The position numbers and the translations under genes are program-made. Below, one piece after another: positions 1-7,077 of a DNA stretch of 8,859 nt. The notes below the pieces were generated by a model. The model searched no databases. It was not told the origin of the DNA and worked only from the letters and a program-made list of their open reading frames with translations. Within the stretch, counting starts at the first letter, position 1. Each line of letters starts with the position of its first letter. This DNA comes from Spirochaetales bacterium (lineage in GTDB: Bacteria > Spirochaetota > Spirochaetia > DSM-27196 > PWMO01): contig SLTF01000315.1 of NCBI GenBank assembly GCA_007130025.1, forward strand, positions 1 through 8,859, given 5' to 3'.

Positions 1-387
1 AACCGCCGGAAACTCCATGGGAAGATAATGCAGGCTCGTTCCTTCCATTCGAACGATCCCGTTGGGAATCACCACGTCACCGCGCTGAACCCTGGGGGAG
101 AGCGACGCACAGGTGCCGATGCGCACGAATGTGTCCACCCCGATCTTGTGCAGCTCCTCCATGCAGATTGCGGAAGAAGGCCCACCAATTCCGGTAGACA
201 CCACCAGCACCTTTTCCCCGTCGAGATACCCTTCGTACGACGTGAACTCGCGGTGCTGAACCAGAAACCGGGCGTTGTCCATCTGGTCTGCAATTCGGGT
301 ACATCGATCCGGGTTCCCCGGAACGAATGCGTACTTCGCTGCCTGGTCTCGGCCAAGCTGAATGTGCATCTGTTTCTTTTCTTCCAT
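1..387 (-). CDS. udp: Uridine phosphorylase, N-terminal half (truncated by window edge)
   Basis: Cytoplasmic enzyme that splits uridine with phosphate into uracil and ribose-1-phosphate. The first 129 codons are visible and remain open at the left edge. They follow the Escherichia coli Udp pattern closely: VPGNPDR (22-28), HREFT (45-49), STGIGGPS (64-71), FVRIGT (87-92) and SLHYLPMEFPAV at the visible end. The expected phosphate-binding residues are present at G24, R28, R46, R89 and T92, each offset by two from E. coli G26, R30, R48, R91 and T94. The ATG at 387 has GAGAGG five bases upstream. The gene lies 32 bp after the last importer gene on the same strand, so it is probably co-transcribed and acts on imported nucleosides. 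A related purine nucleoside phosphorylase of the same fold (DeoD type) is possible, but the HREFT and RIGT spacing and the SLHY segment favour Udp. The uracil-specificity segment is off-window. Confidence 0.9.
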   Translation of the reverse strand, partial: MEEKKQMHIQLGRDQAAKYAFVPGNPDRCTRIADQMDNARFLVQHREFTSYEGYLDGEKVLVVSTGIGGPSSAICMEELHKIGVDTFVRIGTCASLSPRVQRGDVVIPNGIVRMEGTSLHYLPMEFPAV

Positions 388-419
388 AGTACCTCTCACG
401 TGATGATTTTTCGGTATCG

Positions 420-1367
420 TCAGCGCGCACTCACATCGTACGGTACGCCAATCGCAGCAGGTGCCGCCGATTCGCCTCGGGAAAGCGACAGCACAACGAG
501 AGTTGCAACGTACGGAAGCATGCGATAGAACTCAGCTGGAATGAACGAAATTTCAGCGAGAAACGGAATCCCCGAGAATGCGGAAGCGATCGTCTGCATC
601 AACCCGAAAAAAAACGATGTCGCAATGATCCGTTTGATTTCCCAGCGGCTGAAGACCAGGACGGCAATCGCGAGAAATCCGTACCCCGACACGCTCGCGC
701 TGAACTCCACCGACGTAGGGATAAAAAAGATGATCCCGCCCAAGCCGGCGAGCCCGCCGGAGATCAATACTCCCGCGTACCGGATTCGGCTCACCTTGAC
801 TCCCGCCGCGTCCAGCGCGTGCGGGTGCTCGCCGCTTGCGCGAAGCCGCAAACCGAACCGCGTCTTCTTGATGACAATCAGACTGACAACGAACACAGCG
901 ATCGCAACGTAGGTCGTGATATAGGCCCGTTGAAAAAGTACCGGACCCAGAATGGGAATGTCGGCGAGTACCGGAACCACGGGAATGAAGAACCGCTGCC
1001 GAAACGGAATCAGTTCGCTCGGTGTCACCTCTTTGGCAACGAATACCGCCACCGCAGGAGCCAGGATGTTGAGCGCCATGCCGCTGATCGCCTGGTTTGC
1101 CTTCATGGTGACCGAGGCGTACGCGTGCATCAATCCAAGGAACATACCCGCAAGGGTCGCAAGACCCATGGCAATCGCAAGGGCATACTGACCGCTCATT
1201 CGCCCGGTGAACAGGAAGAGAAACAGGATCCCCACGAATCCGCCGAAGATCATCATGCCTTCGAGTGCAATGTTGACGATTCCCGACCGTTCCGAGAAGA
1301 GCCCTCCAACGGCAACAACCATCAGCGGCATTGAAAAAAACAACATCTGTTGAAGGAGAAAGATCAC
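420..1367 (-). CDS. Nucleoside ABC importer permease, NupQ/YufQ-like
   Basis: Inner-membrane permease of a BmpA-type nucleoside importer, 315 residues and strongly hydrophobic throughout. The N-terminal GGLFSERSGIVNIALEGMM (21-39) is the hallmark of the second permease in this family. The cytoplasmic coupling region is FGLRLRASGEHPHALDAAG (171-189), followed by GYGFLAIAVLVFSRW (228-242). The start is GTG at 1367, overlapping the upstream permease stop by 4 bp (GTGA), with the purine-rich GAGAGGGGGAG just upstream, so translation is probably coupled. It should pair with the NupP-like subunit to form the transmembrane path, driven by the NupO-like ATPase. Length and order match the family. The exact substrate (purine or pyrimidine nucleosides) cannot be read from the permease. 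The adjoining phosphorylase suggests uridine is included. Confidence 0.9.
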   Translation of the reverse strand: MIFLLQQMLFFSMPLMVVAVGGLFSERSGIVNIALEGMMIFGGFVGILFLFLFTGRMSGQYALAIAMGLATLAGMFLGLMHAYASVTMKANQAISGMALNILAPAVAVFVAKEVTPSELIPFRQRFFIPVVPVLADIPILGPVLFQRAYITTYVAIAVFVVSLIVIKKTRFGLRLRASGEHPHALDAAGVKVSRIRYAGVLISGGLAGLGGIIFFIPTSVEFSASVSGYGFLAIAVLVFSRWEIKRIIATSFFFGLMQTIASAFSGIPFLAEISFIPAEFYRMLPYVATLVVLSLSRGESAAPAAIGVPYDVSAR

Positions 1368-2425
1368 GGCTCCCCCTCTCGAGTCAGTTTTCGAAATACC
1401 TTTACCGCGAGTGACTCAAACACCAGAGACAGTGCACTGAAGTAGACGATCATTCCGGTAATCACATCAATGACCTCCGGAGCCAGATCGAACAGCTGCA
1501 TGGTCTGTCCGCCGACAATGAGATAGCCAAAAAACAGTCCGGCGAGAAACACACCGATTGGCTCCTTCAATCCCAACAGCGCGACCGAAATCCCCATGAA
1601 CCCTTCGGTCGGCATCGTGTCGTGGACTTTCAGGAACGTGAGTGAGTCGCTGAGGAAGATTCCGGCTCCTGCGGCACCGGCAAGTGCTCCAGCGACCATC
1701 ATCGCGATCACGATACGTCGCTTCTCGTCGATTCCGGCGTATCGACTCGCGTGACGGTTCAGTCCAACCGCCTTGAGCTCGAACCCCAGCACGGTTTTGT
1801 TGAGAAGGATATAGATCAGAACGGTCGCCACCACCGCCACTACGAAGGCGCCCTGGATATTTGAGCCGGCAAAAACTCGATCAAATCCGAACTTCGGGAT
1901 GATACCACCACGAGGAACGGGCAGCGACTCGTTGTTCAACGAGTTGTATATGTTGCGACGGACGAGAAAATTCACCAGAAAGAGGGCGATATAGTTCATC
2001 ATGATGGTCGATACAACCTCGTGAACACCCTTGTACGCTTTCAGGATACCTGGTATTACGCCCCAGAGCGCTCCAGCGATCACCGCTGCCGCAAGTCCGA
2101 CAACCCATGCAAATGGCCCAAGGAACGTCCAGCGAATCGCAATGTGAAGCGCAGCGTACGTCCCAAAAAGCAGTTGTCCGGTCGCGCCAATGTTGAACAG
2201 ACCCGTCTTGAACGCAAATCCAACCGACAGGCCGGTGAGAATGATGGGTGAAGCGAAGTACACCACGTTGCCAACCGAGCGCAGACCCCGCCGAAACCCG
2301 GCGAAAAGCATGGTGTTGAACGCCGCCCACGCCTGGCCTGGGTTGGTGATGGAGAGCACAATCAGTCCAGTGAGTAAGCCTGCTACGATCGCCAACAGCG
2401 ATGAGTAGACCCGAAGCATTTCCAT
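1364..2425 (-). CDS. Nucleoside ABC importer permease, NupP/YufP-like
   Basis: First inner-membrane permease of the importer, 353 residues from the chosen start. After a hydrophobic first helix (about 8-26), the family motif VYFASPIILTGLSVGFAFK (55-73) is followed by TGLFNIGATGQLLFGTYAA (74-92). The ATPase-coupling segment is GFELKAVGLNRHASRYAGI (214-232), and MPTEGFMGISVALLG (271-285) is also typical. The reading frame is open further upstream to 2533, but those extra residues are polar, unlike the family, and lie inside the ATPase gene. ATG 2425 is therefore chosen, 31 bp after the ATPase stop; ATG 2419 is the alternative. Neither has a clear Shine-Dalgarno sequence, and a 7-bp hairpin ends one base before ATG 2425. 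Re-initiation by ribosomes leaving the ATPase gene is a reasonable inference. Confidence 0.88.
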   Translation of the reverse strand: MEMLRVYSSLLAIVAGLLTGLIVLSITNPGQAWAAFNTMLFAGFRRGLRSVGNVVYFASPIILTGLSVGFAFKTGLFNIGATGQLLFGTYAALHIAIRWTFLGPFAWVVGLAAAVIAGALWGVIPGILKAYKGVHEVVSTIMMNYIALFLVNFLVRRNIYNSLNNESLPVPRGGIIPKFGFDRVFAGSNIQGAFVVAVVATVLIYILLNKTVLGFELKAVGLNRHASRYAGIDEKRRIVIAMMVAGALAGAAGAGIFLSDSLTFLKVHDTMPTEGFMGISVALLGLKEPIGVFLAGLFFGYLIVGGQTMQLFDLAPEVIDVITGMIVYFSALSLVFESLAVKVFRKLTREGEP

Positions 2426-2426
2426 G

Positions 2427-2445
2427 GAACGCCATTTGGGCGTTC
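2427..2445 (-). promoter_or_regulatory. Hairpin abutting the NupP-like start codon
   Basis: In the transcript, arms GAACGCC and GGCGTTC flank a 5-base loop (CAAAT). This 7-bp perfect stem ends one base before the ATG at 2425, in the 31-bp gap after the ATPase stop. No Shine-Dalgarno sequence is visible in this gap. The structure could gate translation or make it depend on ribosomes arriving from the ATPase gene. There is no U-tract, so it is not an intrinsic terminator. The role is inferred. Confidence 0.45.
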
Positions 2446-2456
2446 GGTTTGCGGGA

Positions 2457-3986
2457 TCAGGCACGGGTTGCCCCACGTAATGCCCCCGACATATACAGTC
2501 CGAGTTCCTCGTACGTTGTCGTGGCCGGATCAAGCTCCCCTACCAGTTCACCCTCGTACATCACGAGGATCCGATCACTGATGCTCATCACTTCGTCGAG
2601 TTCCAACGAAACGACCAGCACTGCTTTCCCTTTGTCACGTTCAGATATGATCTGTTGGTGCACGTACTCGATCGCACCGACATCAAGGCCACGGGTTGGT
2701 TGCACTGCGATGAGCAGGTCCGATGATCTCGATATTTCACGCGCGAGGATCGACTTCTGTTGGTTTCCACCGGACATGCTGCGAGCAAGGGTTTTCGCAC
2801 CCTGACCACTCCGAATATCAAACTGTTGGATCAGTTTCCGAGCGTTCGCGGTGATCTCATCGAAGCGCAGAAACCCGTTGCGCTGGAAGCGAGGGAGAAA
2901 ATACTCCTGAAGAACGAGATTGAACTCAAGGGGATAATCGAGCACGAGCCCGTGCTTGTGCCGATCTTCCGGAACGTGCGAGATTCCCGCCACGGTTCGC
3001 TGTCGAATCGACATGTTCTCAATCGGCGTGTCGCGCAGGAGAATCCGCCCAGAGGATTGCGGTATCATTCCGGCCAGTGCAAACACCAGCTCGGTCTGCC
3101 CGTTGCCGTCGATGCCGGCAACAGAGACAACCTCTCCCTCACGGACCTGAAAACTCACCTCGTTCAGAATTGGCTTGTGTGAGTGCTTCGTGTGGTAGTT
3201 CAGACGCTCCACCGTCAGCACCGGCTCTCCGACCTTTGGTGGTTCTTTCTGGACGGAAAAGTCCACCGTGCGCCCCACCATCATATTGGAGAGTTCCTGC
3301 TTGGTGGTATCGGCGATTGCGACCGTGCCCCGGTTCTTCCCCAGCTTCAATACCGTGCATCGGTCCGCGATACTCATGATCTCGTCGAGCTTGTGCGAGA
3401 TAAAGACGATGGAGCGACCTTCATCTCGAAGTTGCCGTATCACGCGCATCAGATCTTGTATCTGTTGCGGGGTCAGAACGGCAGTTGGCTCGTCAAGAAT
3501 GATAATGTCCGCTTTTCGAAAGAGAACCTTGAGGATCTCTACGCGCTGCTGCATACCCACGGAGATATCACTGATACGGGCGTCCGGGTCGACGTCGAGG
3601 GAGTATTCGCGACTCAACTCCGTAATGCGTCGGCGCGCCTCGCTTGTGTGGACAATACCACGGCGCACATCCTCCACTCCGAGAATGACGTTCTCTGTAA
3701 CCGTGAAGTTCTGGACCAGCTTGAAGTGCTGATGCACCATTCCCAGTCCCAGTTCGTACGCATGACTGGGGCTCCGGATTTCGACGGGCCTACCAGCCAA
3801 CACTATCTGTCCGGCATCCGGTTGGTAGATGCCGAACAGGTTGTTCATCAGGGTAGACTTTCCGGCTCCGTTCTCGCCGAGAAGCGCGTGAACCTCGCCG
3901 GATCGGAGATCAAACGACGTTTTGTCGTTGGCCACCACTCCCGGGAATGCCTTGGTGATTTCTTTCATCTCCAAGACGGTAGTCAT
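2457..3986 (-). CDS. Nucleoside ABC importer ATPase with two nucleotide-binding domains, NupO/YufO-like
   Basis: Cytoplasmic ATPase that powers the importer, 509 residues, the usual length for a fused double-domain subunit. Domain 1 is complete: Walker A GENGAGKST (37-45), Q-loop HQH (85-87), signature ISVGMQQR (141-148), Walker B IIILDEP (161-167) and switch histidine H198. Domain 2 is degenerate: its Walker A position reads GIDGNGQT (291-298) with no lysine, the signature SGGNQQK (405-411) is intact, the Walker B position reads DLLIAVQP (423-430) with glutamine for the catalytic glutamate, and S460 stands where a switch histidine would be. This asymmetry is normal in the BmpA-linked ATPases and related sugar importers, so it is not evidence of decay. 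ATG 3986 lies 34 bp after the binding-protein stop and follows GGGGTGAT, a fair ribosome-binding site. AVQPTRGLDVGAIE-type wording separates it from RbsA-like sugar ATPases. Confidence 0.93.
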   Translation of the reverse strand: MTTVLEMKEITKAFPGVVANDKTSFDLRSGEVHALLGENGAGKSTLMNNLFGIYQPDAGQIVLAGRPVEIRSPSHAYELGLGMVHQHFKLVQNFTVTENVILGVEDVRRGIVHTSEARRRITELSREYSLDVDPDARISDISVGMQQRVEILKVLFRKADIIILDEPTAVLTPQQIQDLMRVIRQLRDEGRSIVFISHKLDEIMSIADRCTVLKLGKNRGTVAIADTTKQELSNMMVGRTVDFSVQKEPPKVGEPVLTVERLNYHTKHSHKPILNEVSFQVREGEVVSVAGIDGNGQTELVFALAGMIPQSSGRILLRDTPIENMSIRQRTVAGISHVPEDRHKHGLVLDYPLEFNLVLQEYFLPRFQRNGFLRFDEITANARKLIQQFDIRSGQGAKTLARSMSGGNQQKSILAREISRSSDLLIAVQPTRGLDVGAIEYVHQQIISERDKGKAVLVVSLELDEVMSISDRILVMYEGELVGELDPATTTYEELGLYMSGALRGATRA

Positions 3987-4020
3987 GAATCATCACCCCG
4001 GGAGTGGCGCACCATGAGGA

Positions 4021-5088
4021 TCAGTTGACCACGGTCACCCGTGTCCGCTGAAGGCCAAGATCGCCGGGTATGCCGAGGGTGTGACTCGAAGGGATCTCAA
4101 TTTCGCCCGAAATCATTCGCTGCAGCAGCGCGTCATAATCGGCGCGGGTAAACCGCCGGAATCGCGAGAGATTCTCAGGGATCCCAACGCCCTCTTCGGC
4201 GGCGGTGAGGGTGATCGCCTCGCCTCCGCGAAACGTTCCAGCGTAAAACTCGCTGATCGCCTGATACACGGACACTCGCAACTGCTTGAGCGACGATGTC
4301 AGAATGACCGGCGAGAGATCCTGTTGGTCCACATTGGCACCGATCACCCATTTGCCGGAAAGTTCCTCCGCAGCACTGATGGCGTTATTGATTGCACCAC
4401 CGGCTGCGACAAAGATGACTTCGGTGCCTCCGTTATACCACGTTGATGCAAGGGTCTTGTTCTCGGGGCGGGCGTCAAAGGTACCCAGGTAACGGTACAT
4501 CATCGTCACGTCCACGTTTTCCTGCCGAGCCGCGTACTCGGCTCCCAGAATGTACCCCACTCCAAAGCGAACCACGGCCGGGACACTCACGCCGCCGAAG
4601 AACCCGAGATTTCGAAATCCCTCGCGAACCGCGGCGTATCCAACGATGAAGCCCGCCTGTTCCTCCGCATAAAAGATGGAGAGGGTGTTCGGACCAACCT
4701 CGCTTACGCCATCGCGAGCGGGGCGGGCGTCAAGGATGACGAACCGAATATCGGGAAACTCTTCTTGCGCGATGAAGACCGGTTCGGAAAACGCGAAACC
4801 CGGTGTCACAATCAGTCGTGCCCCAGCTTCAGCGGCCAGACGAATCGCTTCCAGTCGGGCCGAGCCGGAGTTCTCTGCGGGTCGGAAGAATCGATGGGTT
4901 ATGCCGTTTTCTTCGGCGTACTGAACGACCCCTTCCCATGCTCCCTGGTTGAACGAGCGGTCGTCAACGGGGCCGTGGTCGGTGATCAACGCCAGCTCAA
5001 ACGTTGGCTGAGCAGCCTGACTCCCCCCGGCAAACAGTGGCCCAATTGCAATTGCGGCCAGCAAAACGATCAGCAGTCCTTTTCTCAT
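4021..5088 (-). CDS. BmpA/PnrA-family nucleoside-binding protein of the importer
   Basis: Periplasmic binding protein that captures nucleosides and delivers them to the permeases, 355 residues. The start is ATG 5088, with AAGGGGG ending five bases upstream. An in-frame ATG 27 bases earlier lies upstream of that site and would spoil the signal peptide. Residues 1-20 form a clear signal peptide (MRKG, hydrophobic core, LFA) cut near GGSQAAQ. There is no cysteine, so no lipobox, although many BmpA/PnrA/Med proteins are lipoproteins. Family motifs are ITDHGPVDDRSFNQGAWEG (35-53), VTPGFAFSEPVF (94-105), EEQAGFIVGYAA (142-153), GANVDQQ (250-256) and SSLKQL (265-270); the last two match the GVDVDQ and SVLK ligand-site regions. 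It is the first gene of the importer operon, preceded by a candidate operator. PnrA of Treponema pallidum binds purine nucleosides, but ligand range here is inferred. Confidence 0.92.
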   Translation of the reverse strand: MRKGLLIVLLAAIAIGPLFAGGSQAAQPTFELALITDHGPVDDRSFNQGAWEGVVQYAEENGITHRFFRPAENSGSARLEAIRLAAEAGARLIVTPGFAFSEPVFIAQEEFPDIRFVILDARPARDGVSEVGPNTLSIFYAEEQAGFIVGYAAVREGFRNLGFFGGVSVPAVVRFGVGYILGAEYAARQENVDVTMMYRYLGTFDARPENKTLASTWYNGGTEVIFVAAGGAINNAISAAEELSGKWVIGANVDQQDLSPVILTSSLKQLRVSVYQAISEFYAGTFRGGEAITLTAAEEGVGIPENLSRFRRFTRADYDALLQRMISGEIEIPSSHTLGIPGDLGLQRTRVTVVN

Positions 5089-5113
5089 AGTATCCCCCTT
5101 ATTTTCATCGTGC

Positions 5114-5129
5114 AATCGTTATCACGATT
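5114..5129. promoter_or_regulatory. Inverted repeat AATCGT-TATC-ACGATT, candidate operator or leader stem
   Basis: Perfect 6-bp arms around a 4-bp spacer, in the 94-bp gap upstream of the binding-protein gene, between a -10-like box and its ribosome-binding site. An overlapping alternative pairing exists (ATCGTG at 5107-5112 with CACGAT at 5123-5128). The position suits a repressor site near the transcription start, or a small mRNA structure. No regulator is encoded nearby and I do not match the site to a known operator. Confidence 0.4.
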
Positions 5130-5132
5130 CGC

Positions 5133-5138
5133 AGTATA
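5133..5138 (-). promoter_or_regulatory. Possible -10 box (TATACT) for the importer operon
   Basis: Reading on the minus strand, TATACT matches five of six bases of the sigma-70 -10 consensus and lies about 45 bases before the binding-protein ATG. No good -35 lies 16-18 bp upstream. A TTGACC at 5162-5167 is 23 bp away, which is too far. If real, the promoter may need an activator. Read-through from the deaminase gene is the alternative, since no terminator is visible between them. Confidence 0.3.
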
Positions 5139-5182
5139 CGCTAACACGAATAAAGATGCACGGTCAATGATCAGTGAAATTC

Positions 5183-6604
5183 TCACTCGACGGATCGGTA
5201 TCTCAGTCCGGTCTTGCGTTCTGTGTCCAAGAGCATCCGCTCGGCGATTTCGTTCGCTCGATGAAACAGCTCCTGCTCATCCTCGTTTACGAGGCATCCG
5301 CCGCGTACCAGAACTCTGCCGTTGACCATCGTCAATTCCGCACGAGGCCCGGAACCACAGAAGAGGATCGCCGATGCCGGGTCGCTCATCGCACCGGCAT
5401 AATCGATCTTGTCCAGCCGGAACAGCGCCAGATCCGCAGCTGCCCCCTCGCAGATTCTCCCAATCTCCGGCTGCCCCAGAATGGTGGCTCCTCCCGTTGT
5501 TGCCATCTTAAGCACCTGCCGTGGCGGCATGGAAGAAACGCCGGTACCTACCCGGTGAACCAACAAGGCCATCTGCATTTCGCGTGTCATGCTGGAGGCG
5601 TCATTGCTCGCGCTACCGTCAACGGCAAGACCCACCGGCACACCGGCTTCCAGCATGGCGGGAATTGGCGCGATGCCGGAACCCAGGCGCAGGTTGGATG
5701 ATGGACAATGAGCAATGCCGGTACGGGTCTCGGCAAGCCTGCGGATCTCCTCGTCATTGAAATACACCCCATGGGCGAACCAGACGTCTTCGCCAATCCA
5801 GCCCGTCTGCTCCATATACTCCAGAGGCCGAACGCCGTGAGTCTGAAGACAGAACTCCTCCTCATCCATCGTCTCGCAGAGATGGGTGTGGCAGCGGACC
5901 CCTCGGCTTCGGGCAAGGGCTGCCGTTTCGGCAAGCAGTTCCGTAGTGACCGAAAACGGAGAACATGGAGCGAGAATGATGCGACACATGGAAAAGGGAT
6001 CAGGATCGTGGTACGCAGAGATCACTCGGTCACAGTCGATCAGAATCTCCTCGGCCGACTGCGTGAGATCATCCGGTGGAAGCCCTCCGTCTGAACGTCC
6101 ACGGCTCATACTGCCCCGGGTTGGATGAAATCGAACGCCCATCTCGCGAGCAGCGCGTATCTCAACGTCGAGCAGTTCCGCCGACGCGTGTCTGGGGAAT
6201 ACGTAGAAGTGATCGGTTGTCGTCGTGCAGCCCGACAACAGCAGCTCCCCCACGCCAATCCGGGTAGATACGTCGACGGCCTCCTCGCTCAGCTCGCGCC
6301 AGATTTCGTACAAACCTATCAACCAATCAAACAGCTTGGCGTTCTGCACTCGCGGAATGTTTCGGGTAAGGGTCTGATAGAGGTGATGGTGCATGTTGAT
6401 GAAACCCGGATACGCGACACACCAGGAACCGTCGATCACCTCGATTCCCTCGGTATGTGCCAGCTGTTTGACGCGTGGGTCGTCAGCGCTCATCACCGCG
6501 GATATCCGGTGACCTTCGACGAGAATGGCTCCGCCGTGAATATCCTGCTCACCATCAACCATCGTGACGAGTGTGTGGATGTCTCGAATCAAATAGGTGC
6601 TCAT
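5183..6604 (-). CDS. Amidohydrolase, probable 8-oxoguanine deaminase
   Basis: Metal-dependent cytoplasmic deaminase, 473 residues, predicted to convert 8-oxoguanine to urate plus ammonia. The fold is the amidohydrolase TIM barrel with flanking beta-sandwich pieces. Metal and catalytic residues are H72 and H74 (NMHHH), H241 with E244 (HTHLCET), H278 (FAHG) and D329 (AVDGSASND). The stretches LYQTLTRN, AKLFDWLIGLYEIW (89-102), SGCTTTTDHFYVFPR (124-138), RFHPTRGSMSRGRSDGGLPP (158-177) and APCSPFSV (212-219) are those I associate with the Pseudomonas aeruginosa Pa0142 group of 8-oxoguanine deaminases, rather than with S-adenosylhomocysteine deaminases or guanine deaminase proper. Chlorohydrolase-type relatives such as AtzB/TrzN remain a less likely alternative. 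ATG 6604 gives the expected N-terminus (MSTYLIRDIHTLVTM), although the upstream ribosome-binding site is weak. It lies 94 bp before the nucleoside importer on the same strand. Confidence 0.8.
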   Translation of the reverse strand: MSTYLIRDIHTLVTMVDGEQDIHGGAILVEGHRISAVMSADDPRVKQLAHTEGIEVIDGSWCVAYPGFINMHHHLYQTLTRNIPRVQNAKLFDWLIGLYEIWRELSEEAVDVSTRIGVGELLLSGCTTTTDHFYVFPRHASAELLDVEIRAAREMGVRFHPTRGSMSRGRSDGGLPPDDLTQSAEEILIDCDRVISAYHDPDPFSMCRIILAPCSPFSVTTELLAETAALARSRGVRCHTHLCETMDEEEFCLQTHGVRPLEYMEQTGWIGEDVWFAHGVYFNDEEIRRLAETRTGIAHCPSSNLRLGSGIAPIPAMLEAGVPVGLAVDGSASNDASSMTREMQMALLVHRVGTGVSSMPPRQVLKMATTGGATILGQPEIGRICEGAAADLALFRLDKIDYAGAMSDPASAILFCGSGPRAELTMVNGRVLVRGGCLVNEDEQELFHRANEIAERMLLDTERKTGLRYRSVE

Positions 6605-6679
6605 ACCAGTTCAGCTCGCATTCTTCAGGTTAACGTGAGCGTACCAGTGTAACGCACGGTGCACAAGTGACCCGTCTCA

Positions 6680-6694
6680 GCGGCGAGGGGCCGC
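6680..6694. repeat. Short GC-rich inverted repeat after the toxin gene
   Basis: GCGGC and GCCGC arms (5 bp) flank a 5-base loop just beyond the toxin stop, in the 92-bp gap before the deaminase gene. No U-run follows on either strand, so it is a poor intrinsic terminator. The rest of this gap shows no convincing promoter; a TTGTGC / TACGCT pair with 17-bp spacing matches the consensus only 3 of 6 in each box. Confidence 0.25.
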
Positions 6695-6696
6695 GA

Positions 6697-7077
6697 CTAC
6701 ACCAGGATGACAGTATCCGAATAGCGAGCCACCACCTCGTCGTGGGTGACGAGTCGAAGGGGCTCAGAGAGCGCCTGCGCCACGAGCATCCGGTCGAACG
6801 GATCTCGGTGGATCGGCTCGAGCTGCATCACCGTGTGTTCCGGAGTGATGGGCAGCTCACGGTACCCGGCGCGACGAAACCAGTGCAGCGCTTCAGCGCC
6901 CGATACAGGCATCGCGTCACTGCGAATTGAATGTTTGATGGTGATCTCCCACACCGATGCCGCGCTGAAGAACACCTCGTTGTGCGTGTCTTCGATCAGG
7001 TGGCGCGCCGCGTCGGGCAATAGATTGTCCGCGGTCACGGCCCACAACAGAAGATGAGTATCGAGCAGCAGCCTCAT
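6697..7077 (-). CDS. vapC: PIN-domain toxin of a type II toxin-antitoxin pair, VapC-type
   Basis: Predicted Mg-dependent ribonuclease toxin, 126 residues, a typical size for single-domain PIN toxins. The PIN motifs are in order: LLLDTHLLLWA (3-13) with D6, SAASVWEI (38-45) with E44, HRDPFDRMLVAQA (90-102) with D92 and D95, and LVTHD (109-113) with D113. All acidic residues expected for metal binding are present, so it looks active. The ATG at 7077 overlaps the antitoxin stop by 4 bp (ATGA), with a weak GGAG ten bases upstream, so its translation is likely coupled to and limited by the antitoxin. The RNA target cannot be predicted. The end of the protein and the TAG stop are intact. Confidence 0.9.
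   Translation of the reverse strand: MRLLLDTHLLLWAVTADNLLPDAARHLIEDTHNEVFFSAASVWEITIKHSIRSDAMPVSGAEALHWFRRAGYRELPITPEHTVMQLEPIHRDPFDRMLVAQALSEPLRLVTHDEVVARYSDTVILV

Noticed and set aside
28..528. Plus-strand open frame across the phosphorylase and permease end
   Set aside because: It lies antisense to the uridine phosphorylase start and the permease terminus, and the translation has no protein-like features.
2457..3300. Degenerate second ATP-binding domain (no Walker A lysine, no catalytic glutamate) as a sign of a decaying gene
   Set aside because: The same pattern is normal for NupO/YufO and related fused ATPases; the first domain is complete.
3183..4028. Plus-strand open frame of 281 codons opposite the importer ATPase
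   Set aside because: It is entirely antisense to a textbook double-domain ATPase, has no recognisable domain, and reflects codon bias of the real gene.
5162..5167. TTGACC as the -35 partner of TATACT at 5133-5138
   Set aside because: The spacing is 23 bp, too long for a sigma-70 promoter, and at 17 bp the -10 would be the poor TTAGCG.
6604..6648. Direct repeat TACCAGT (6604-6610 and 6642-6648) before the deaminase start
   Set aside because: Only 7 bp and not symmetric; one copy overlaps the start codon. No reason to prefer it over chance.
6680..6694. GC-rich hairpin as a rho-independent terminator of the toxin operon
   Set aside because: The stem is only 5 bp and no U-run follows on the transcribed strand.
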